This document shows positions 6,278 through 9,945 of a DNA stretch of 9,945 nt, one piece after another (position 1 is the first letter of the stretch; every line of letters begins with the position of its first letter). The translations under genes were made by a program, and so were the position numbers. Location: assembly GCA_002338605.1 (NCBI GenBank), contig DDIP01000044.1:1514-11458 (forward strand), in the 5' to 3' direction. The notes under the pieces were generated by a model. That model was given only the letters and a program-made list of their open reading frames with translations. It was not told where the DNA came from and did no database searches. This DNA is from Proteobacteria bacterium UBA1847. Lineage in GTDB: Bacteria > Pseudomonadota > Gammaproteobacteria > Steroidobacterales > Woeseiaceae.

Positions 6278-6357
6278 TCGTAAGACAACGTACCGATTCA
6301 GAACCCTGACCCCCGCTCTTGCTTGGCAATTGCTATAAAGGCCGCATTTTCTACTCT

Positions 6358-6819
6358 ATGCAAGTATTCGAACTAAAGGTTCCCCCAGTTGCACTTGCTT
6401 TGGTATTCGCTGTCGTCATGTGGGCTGCGTCAACTCTCTTTTCGGCCGCCTCGCTCTCATTGCCAGGCACTTCGATCGTCGCTTTCGCCTGCGCATTTCT
6501 TGGTGGCGGAATTGCAGTCGCTGGTGTATTCGCTTTCAGGAAGCACAGCACCACAGTGAATCCAATGAAACCGGAGACTACGGCGTCACTCGTGACTGCC
6601 GGCATCTACCGTGTAACTAGGAACCCTATGTACTTGGGTCTTGCATTAGCACTTGTGGGGTGGGCGATGCACCTGGCAAATTTGGCTGCGCTGTTTCTAA
6701 TTCCGGTATTTGTAGCGTACATGACTCGATTCCAAATCAAGCCCGAGGAGCGCGCATTGCTGGCAAAGTTTGGGCCGAGCTTCGCCGACTACATGGCCGC
6801 AGTGCGCAGGTGGATATGA
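6358..6819 (+). CDS. ICMT/PEMT-like membrane methyltransferase
   Basis: A 153-residue membrane protein of the isoprenylcysteine carboxyl methyltransferase / phospholipid methyltransferase superfamily. It has an N-terminal helix pair (about 8-32, 38-60), then the SAM-binding signature GIYRVTRNPMYLG (82-94), a further hydrophobic hairpin (about 94-124), and the C-terminal motif EERALLAKFGPSFADYMAAVRRW (130-152, with the E-E, FG, Y and RW positions conserved). The length is normal for bacterial members. I chose ATG 6358 (MQVFELKVPP), because family members usually begin with this kind of hydrophobic-proline sequence; the frame extends to TTG 6319 but that extension adds an unlikely cytosolic tail. 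There is no clear Shine-Dalgarno sequence for either. The bacterial substrate is unknown; prenylated proteins are not implied. The gene is bracketed by two IS30 scars. Confidence 0.88.
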   Translation: MQVFELKVPPVALALVFAVVMWAASTLFSAASLSLPGTSIVAFACAFLGGGIAVAGVFAFRKHSTTVNPMKPETTASLVTAGIYRVTRNPMYLGLALALVGWAMHLANLAALFLIPVFVAYMTRFQIKPEERALLAKFGPSFADYMAAVRRWI

Positions 6820-6866
6820 GAATGGCCTAACGAATCGTGACACTGACTTCCCGAATAGCCAGTATC

Positions 6867-6957
6867 GAACGAGCGCGAGAAACGCTAAACTTCAAGACAC
6901 CGGCGGAACGTTTTAATGAAATGTGTTGCGTCGACCGGTTGAATCCGCAACCCAAAG
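6867..6957 (+). pseudogene. IS30-family transposase 3' end, remnant 2 (frameshifted)
   Basis: The translation in the first frame reads ERARETLNFKTPAERFNE (6867-6920), matching the IS30 transposase C-terminus (typically RPRKTLxFxTPAE-F). After the GAA at 6918-6920 one extra A shifts the frame. Skipping A6921 restores TGT GTT GCG TCG ACC GGT TGA (6922-6942), i.e. CVASTG-stop, the expected end. The open frame that continues past the insertion is therefore not a real protein end. Only about 25 codons of the transposase survive, so it is inactive. The post-stop sequence to 6957 is nearly identical to remnant 1. Confidence 0.75.
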
Positions 6958-6984
6958 CAGACGCTTACGAACGGGGCATGATTC

Positions 6985-7212
6985 GTGAATGTGAAAGGGA
7001 AAATGTTGCCGCTCGTGCGGGTGACAGGCGTTGTGATAGGCATACTCGGTTTCGCAGCTATTCCGTTCAATGCCGTGAAAGCTGACGGGCTTCAACTGAC
7101 CCTCAAAACCATCGCCTGCTTTTTTGCAGGGGCTATCTTATTGTTCGCGGCGTTCTTCGGAAAGTACCCGTGGGACCGAAGTGGGGCTAAGTCGCGCGGT
7201 GAGATGAAATGA
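6985..7212 (+). CDS. Small two-helix membrane protein, first gene of a coupled pair
   Basis: A 75-residue protein that I do not recognise. It has a short basic N-terminus (MNVKGK), hydrophobic segments at about 9-27 and 41-58, a short loop (NAVKADGLQ) between them, and a basic C-terminal tail (KYPWDRSGAKSRGEMK). Both ends probably face the cytoplasm. The start is uncertain: GTG 6985 has a GGGG 8 bases upstream; GTG 6991 and ATG 7003 are alternatives that keep both helices, and ATG 7003 has an AGGGA very close to it. The stop overlaps the next gene's start by ATGA, so the two are almost certainly translated together. It begins 28 bases after the end of the IS30 scar. Confidence 0.6.
   Translation: MNVKGKMLPLVRVTGVVIGILGFAAIPFNAVKADGLQLTLKTIACFFAGAILLFAAFFGKYPWDRSGAKSRGEMK
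7198..7203 (+). promoter_or_regulatory. Ribosome binding site inside the upstream gene
   Basis: GGTGAG lies within the last codons of the upstream frame, 5 bases before the ATG at 7209. Together with the ATGA overlap (7209-7212) it shows the pair is translationally coupled. Confidence 0.55.
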
Positions 7213-7526
7213 AAAAGCACGATTTCTTCATAGTGTCGGATGACGGAAGCAGTATTAATGGGTTCATCATTAAGGCCTATTCTCGTCAACAAATACAGCA
7301 GATATTTGGCGATCCGAACTCAAATTGGATATCCATTTTTGAAAGTAATTATGACGATCATGAAATTTACGTGACCAGAGTCAAGGATAATTTGGAAGCG
7401 TTGACGTTTGACGTTGATCGGCCAACCGGGATGCTCGAGTACTATATGCAGAAAAACAAAGTTATTTTCGCAGGTTCGGCAAACAATGAAGAGATCGAAA
7501 GATTGTCAAAAAAACACAAAAGATGA
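7209..7526 (+). CDS. 105-residue soluble protein, unknown function, coupled to 6985-7212
   Basis: A small acidic-to-neutral cytoplasmic protein without signal peptide or membrane segment. The first half is probably beta-rich (KKHDFFIVSDDGSSINGFIIKAY), followed by a short helix (SRQQIQQIFG) and a segment ISIFESNYDDHEIYVTRVKD. FDVDRP (68-73) precedes LEYYMQKNKVIFAG, and the C-terminus is a charged helix (NEEIERLSKKHKR). The size and the single-domain look recall immunity or regulatory proteins, but I recognise no family and no toxin gene is adjacent. The start is secure (ATGA overlap with a GGTGAG site). Its codons are more AT-rich than those of the salvage operon, which suggests later acquisition. 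Confidence 0.7.
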   Translation: MKKHDFFIVSDDGSSINGFIIKAYSRQQIQQIFGDPNSNWISIFESNYDDHEIYVTRVKDNLEALTFDVDRPTGMLEYYMQKNKVIFAGSANNEEIERLSKKHKR

Positions 7527-7826
7527 GTTTTCTGTAGTCGGTGTGATCGGCCGCCGAACGCAGACCGTCGTCCAGATTGGGCTGAAATAAAGCGATCCGT
7601 CGCGAGATAGTTCGTGAATTGCCAGGTCGGTGCCAATTGGTTGTGGCAGCTTTCGAATTTGTAGATAAGCGCGTGACTGGAAAGCACCCGTTAGACATCC
7701 ATCGACTTCATTTTCTTTAGTTCGATTTGTTCGTATCGAGCTGGGCCACGTTTCACTATGTGACGGCGGCTTCTCTTTGTCAATCGTCGTTCGTGGAGTA
7801 TTGTCAGATTGATCGCCGGTAGCGGT
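7527..7826. other. 300-base gene-free spacer between convergent genes
   Basis: The genes on either side point at each other. I see no credible coding region. It begins with a GGCCG-containing segment bounded by CGGT (7539-7542) and ACCG (7564-7567), which may be another decayed repeat copy, and holds the palindrome CCAATTGG (7633-7640). No stem followed by a T run stands out for either gene. Confidence 0.5.
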
Positions 7827-9464
7827 CTAATCGACCACCGCATCAAGCACGATTGCAAACGCGCTGCCAGGGGTCAAACTGGTGGCAGTTCCCGTTACCG
7901 TTGTGCCAGCAATACTGATTCCAAACGGATCGGATTCATCGGCACCAGTATCGTTGTCATCCTCGGGTGTCACTGCTCCTGCGCAACTTGATCCAGAGAG
8001 CATTGAGCCAGCAACGAATGTGACATCTGGGGGTAAGGGATCAGTGGCTATAAGAGACTGTGCCGTCGTTTGCCCGATATTAGTTGTCAAAATGCAATAG
8101 CGTATTGTCGCTCCGGGAATGGCCTTAGGGCTGGTCGTGCTCACGCCATCGGAAACAACTTCCAGGGATTTGGCGACAGCCAGACCGGACCTTGTATTCG
8201 TATAGGTGCAGCTAATCGCTGATTCTCCCGTCGCAATGGTCAACCCGTCCGCAAGATTTGTGTCTGCCGCGCCCGTGCATGCCAGTGAGGACACATAATT
8301 TGCAACGTTAGTACCTGCAAGTGTTTCTGCGAACTCGAGCGTATCCCCGAATGCTGCCGGTGTAGGTGTTGCATCCGTATCAATCTCGTTGGTACCACCT
8401 GCATCAGAATTCAGCGTATCGATAACAAAACCACCATTCGAAACGGTGATAGTCGCGTCATCACCAATGGCCGCACCTATCCACTGTTTGTTCAACGTCA
8501 CGAGAGAATCATTATCAATGATGTTATAGATTGCATTCGCCTGCCCGCTGCCACCACAGGTACTACTGCTTGTTATTGTGTAATTTGCGGGCACCGGTGT
8601 AATCGACATTTGGATAGATTCAGTACTTTCGACGCCAGTGTCATCGAGAATAGCGATTCCCAGAGGAATCAGCCCCTGAACATAGTTGCCAGCAGGGACA
8701 TTAACGCTGAAGGTCGCTGTGCCACTTGGCGTCGTGTAATCGTCGCCCAGTGTTGCAGTGCCGCCGGTAATATTCACGACAACATCAAATGCCACCACTA
8801 CATCGCCGGAAATAACAATACTCGTTAGATTTGCGCCAGGAACTGTTTCGGATCCAGAGGCTGTACTACCGTCAAATTCCAGAAAGGGAGTCAAATTAAT
8901 GGTAATTGCATCCAGAAAGTTTCCGTAGCTGCCTGGGTCTGTCGTTCGAAACTGAACCCGTTGAATTCCGGACGGCCCCGTATAGGAAACGCCCGAAGCG
9001 CTATTGAGATTCCAGCCCTGGGGTACTATGGATGCCTGGCTACCCAAAACCTGGAGTGTGGTGCCAGCACTATTCGCAATTTCAAACGTAACGTTCTGAA
9101 CAGGGGGTCCACCCGAGCGAGCCCGGTGTGCGAAGGTCCAATTGAAAATATCGCCGTTAACCAGGCAAACCTCCTGGTACAGCGCACCGGGTGAGTTAGC
9201 GTTCAGTTCAGCATGCACAGACCCCTCATAAGAGGTCACACCCTGAAAGGTGCTATCCCATTCTTCAATTACCCCGGTCGTACTCAGCCATCCAGGCACA
9301 ACAGAATCCGGAAACGCTTGCCAATTCGGCGGACCCGTCCCCTGCGGATCATTGCTTTCAAAACCGGTATTGGTCATTGACCGCTGATATTGTGCCCACG
9401 CAGCCTGGGGGCTACACAAAAGTGCACCGAGAACTACGATAACTGACAGCGAATGGATTTTCAT
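7827..9464 (-). CDS. Secreted multi-domain protein with Calx-beta and DUF11 modules
   Basis: A 545-residue exported protein if it starts at the ATG at 9464-9462. The frame extends to a GTG at 9530, but the later start gives a clean signal peptide (MKIHSLSVIVVLGALLCSPQAAWA, residues 1-24). Modules in order: about 25-193, a beta-sandwich carbohydrate-binding-like region (NTGFESND, VPGW, AELNAN, LYQEVC, FAHRAR); about 195-318, a Calx-beta-like domain (TGGTATLGDDYTTPSGTATF, DDTGVESTES, IIDND); about 320-426, a prealbumin-like repeat (VTLNKQWIGA, FAETL, SCTYTNTRSG); about 427-545, a DUF11 domain (LAVAKSLEVVSDG, TNIGQTTA, ATDPLPPDVTFVAGS, ending VLDAVVD). It likely acts at the cell surface or outside. 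No LPXTG, PEP-CTERM, beta-barrel or other anchor is seen at the C-terminus. Domain limits are estimates. Confidence 0.85.
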   Translation of the reverse strand: MKIHSLSVIVVLGALLCSPQAAWAQYQRSMTNTGFESNDPQGTGPPNWQAFPDSVVPGWLSTTGVIEEWDSTFQGVTSYEGSVHAELNANSPGALYQEVCLVNGDIFNWTFAHRARSGGPPVQNVTFEIANSAGTTLQVLGSQASIVPQGWNLNSASGVSYTGPSGIQRVQFRTTDPGSYGNFLDAITINLTPFLEFDGSTASGSETVPGANLTSIVISGDVVVAFDVVVNITGGTATLGDDYTTPSGTATFSVNVPAGNYVQGLIPLGIAILDDTGVESTESIQMSITPVPANYTITSSSTCGGSGQANAIYNIIDNDSLVTLNKQWIGAAIGDDATITVSNGGFVIDTLNSDAGGTNEIDTDATPTPAAFGDTLEFAETLAGTNVANYVSSLACTGAADTNLADGLTIATGESAISCTYTNTRSGLAVAKSLEVVSDGVSTTSPKAIPGATIRYCILTTNIGQTTAQSLIATDPLPPDVTFVAGSMLSGSSCAGAVTPEDDNDTGADESDPFGISIAGTTVTGTATSLTPGSAFAIVLDAVVD

Positions 9465-9525
9465 TGGTCTTGATAAGCCGCTCAAAGCCGATTTGGTCGA
9501 CGTACTGGCAAGTCTAGCCCTCTCA

Positions 9526-9543
9526 ATCACCCGAAAAGGTGAT
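9526..9543. repeat. Hairpin in the 5' leader of the DUF11 gene
   Basis: ATCACC (9526-9531), loop CGAAAA, GGTGAT (9538-9543): a perfect 6-bp stem. It lies about 62 bases upstream of the preferred start codon, covering the alternative GTG at 9530, which is a further reason to prefer the start at 9464. Confidence 0.4.
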
Positions 9544-9585
9544 GAAACTCAAAATTCAATCAAAAACCAACGCATGCAAGAGTAG

Positions 9586-9614
9586 TTTATATCGATGAGC
9601 AAACAGGGGTCGAA
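9586..9614 (-). promoter_or_regulatory. Candidate promoter of the DUF11 gene
   Basis: Read on the - strand, TATAAA (9591-9586) is a good -10 box; 17 bases upstream is TTCGAC (9614-9609), a poor -35. Transcription would start near 9579, giving a leader of about 115 bases that includes the 9526-9543 hairpin. Confidence 0.3.
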
Positions 9615-9688
9615 CTGAGCCGCTCGGCTGGGGCGGTCCTGGAAACGAAGGATTCACACTTCCCGCACCGGTGCTGCCAGGATCGTAG

Positions 9689-9697
9689 TGATAGAAT
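9689..9697 (+). promoter_or_regulatory. Candidate extended -10 promoter of the 9751 gene
   Basis: TGATAGAAT fits the extended -10 pattern TGnTATAAT with one mismatch. No good -35 is present at normal spacing, as is common for extended -10 promoters. Transcription would start near 9704, at the base of the hairpin 9705-9722, leaving a leader of about 47 bases. Confidence 0.4.
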
Positions 9698-9704
9698 CAG
9701 CCAT

Positions 9705-9722
9705 CGCTGCTGCAAGGCAGCG
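9705..9722. repeat. Hairpin in the leader of the 9751 gene
   Basis: CGCTGC (9705-9710), loop TGCAAG, GCAGCG (9717-9722): a perfect 6-bp stem 28 bases before the ATG. It would form the very 5' end of the transcript if the extended -10 is used, possibly stabilising it. Confidence 0.45.
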
Positions 9723-9750
9723 GTACGTGTGTGTATTGCGGAGAAGTCAG

Positions 9751-9945
9751 ATGTCCGAGGATACGAACGAAGCCGACGACGAGACACTGCCAGACGAGCA
9801 GTCTCAATCAATGCTTGCCCATACTGAGCGGATCTTTCTTCGGTTGACGTTTTGGCAAACAGTATTGTCCGTCGTAGGCGCATTCATAGCAGTTGTAGCT
9901 CTTTATGCTGCATTGACAGAGTCTGCGGCTGTGCGGCAGCAGACA
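9751..9945 (+). CDS. Membrane protein, N-terminal part (3' end outside window)
   Basis: An open frame from ATG 9751 runs to the window edge without a stop, giving 65 residues: a very acidic N-terminus (SEDTNEADDETLPDEQSQS), then HTERIFLRLTFWQ, and a hydrophobic helix at about 36-56 (TVLSVVGAFIAVVALYAALT). A Shine-Dalgarno GGAG (9740-9743) lies 7 bases before the ATG, and a promoter candidate lies upstream. An acidic cytosolic head with a single helix early on is compatible with a signalling or anchoring protein, but the rest is missing, so no family can be named. It is divergent from the DUF11 gene. Confidence 0.65.
   Translation, partial: MSEDTNEADDETLPDEQSQSMLAHTERIFLRLTFWQTVLSVVGAFIAVVALYAALTESAAVRQQT

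Noticed and set aside
6319..6357. TTG start of the methyltransferase
   Set aside because: The 13 extra residues do not fit the usual start of the family, and MQVFELKVPP from 6358 does. Neither has a clear Shine-Dalgarno sequence.
6837..7085. 82-residue open frame overlapping the 6985 gene
   Set aside because: Its first half is the IS30 transposase tail, and its second half exists only because of a one-base insertion near 6921. It is described as a pseudogene.
7539..7696. Short - strand open frames in the 7527-7826 spacer
   Set aside because: Composition is not protein-like, the two overlap each other and the 3' end of the 7209 gene, and no ribosome binding site or family match was seen.
2502..7826. 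Integron gene cassette array
   Set aside because: The layout (small same-strand genes, structured spacers) fits, and isolated core-like strings exist (GCCTAAC at 6825-6831, GTTAGAC at 7690-7696). I found no paired RYYYAAC...GTTRRRY sites bounding a palindrome of suitable length after the genes, and no integrase.
9465..9530. GTG start of the DUF11 protein
   Set aside because: The added 22 residues precede a complete signal peptide and the GTG sits inside a hairpin. The ATG at 9464 is better.
1..9945. CRISPR array, tRNA or rRNA gene
   Set aside because: No regularly spaced identical repeats, and no cloverleaf or rRNA stretch, could be recognised on either strand.

Overview
The window reads as chromosomal DNA from a Gammaproteobacterium-like organism, possibly a marine or environmental lineage. 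That assignment is inferred from the thymidine phosphorylase - CNT transporter - nucleoside hydrolase cluster and the general style of the proteins; no rRNA or other phylogenetic marker is present.

Left part (1-2501): a tight + strand nucleoside-salvage operon. It holds the C-terminal end of thymidine phosphorylase (deoA, cut by the window edge), a NupC-type concentrative nucleoside transporter, and an inosine/uridine-type nucleoside hydrolase that starts with GTG 4 bases after the transporter stop. Together they import nucleosides and split them into base plus ribose or (deoxy)ribose-1-phosphate.

Middle part (2502-7826): an accessory block of short, mostly unrecognised genes, all on the + strand, separated by 100-330 base spacers. 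It holds a two-helix membrane protein, a CPBP intramembrane protease, a small secreted protein, a three-helix membrane protein, a membrane-anchored periplasmic protein with a Cys pair, an isoprenylcysteine methyltransferase (ICMT)-like membrane methyltransferase, and a translationally coupled pair (small membrane protein plus a 105-residue soluble protein). The spacers carry a degenerate GGCCG-centred repeat just after several stop codons, many small perfect hairpins, and two decayed 3' ends of IS30-family transposase genes. The look is of an insertion and turnover hot spot. It resembles an integron cassette array in layout, but I could not find paired attC core sites.

Right part (7827-9945): a - strand gene for a secreted mosaic beta-sandwich protein (lectin-like N-terminal region, Calx-beta, prealbumin-like and DUF11 modules), a 220-base divergent control region, and the start of a + strand membrane-protein gene at 9751 that runs off the window.

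I do not see a convincing complete new biological system. The best leads are the coupled 6985-7526 gene pair, the intergenic repeat family, and the IS30 scars that bracket the methyltransferase gene.
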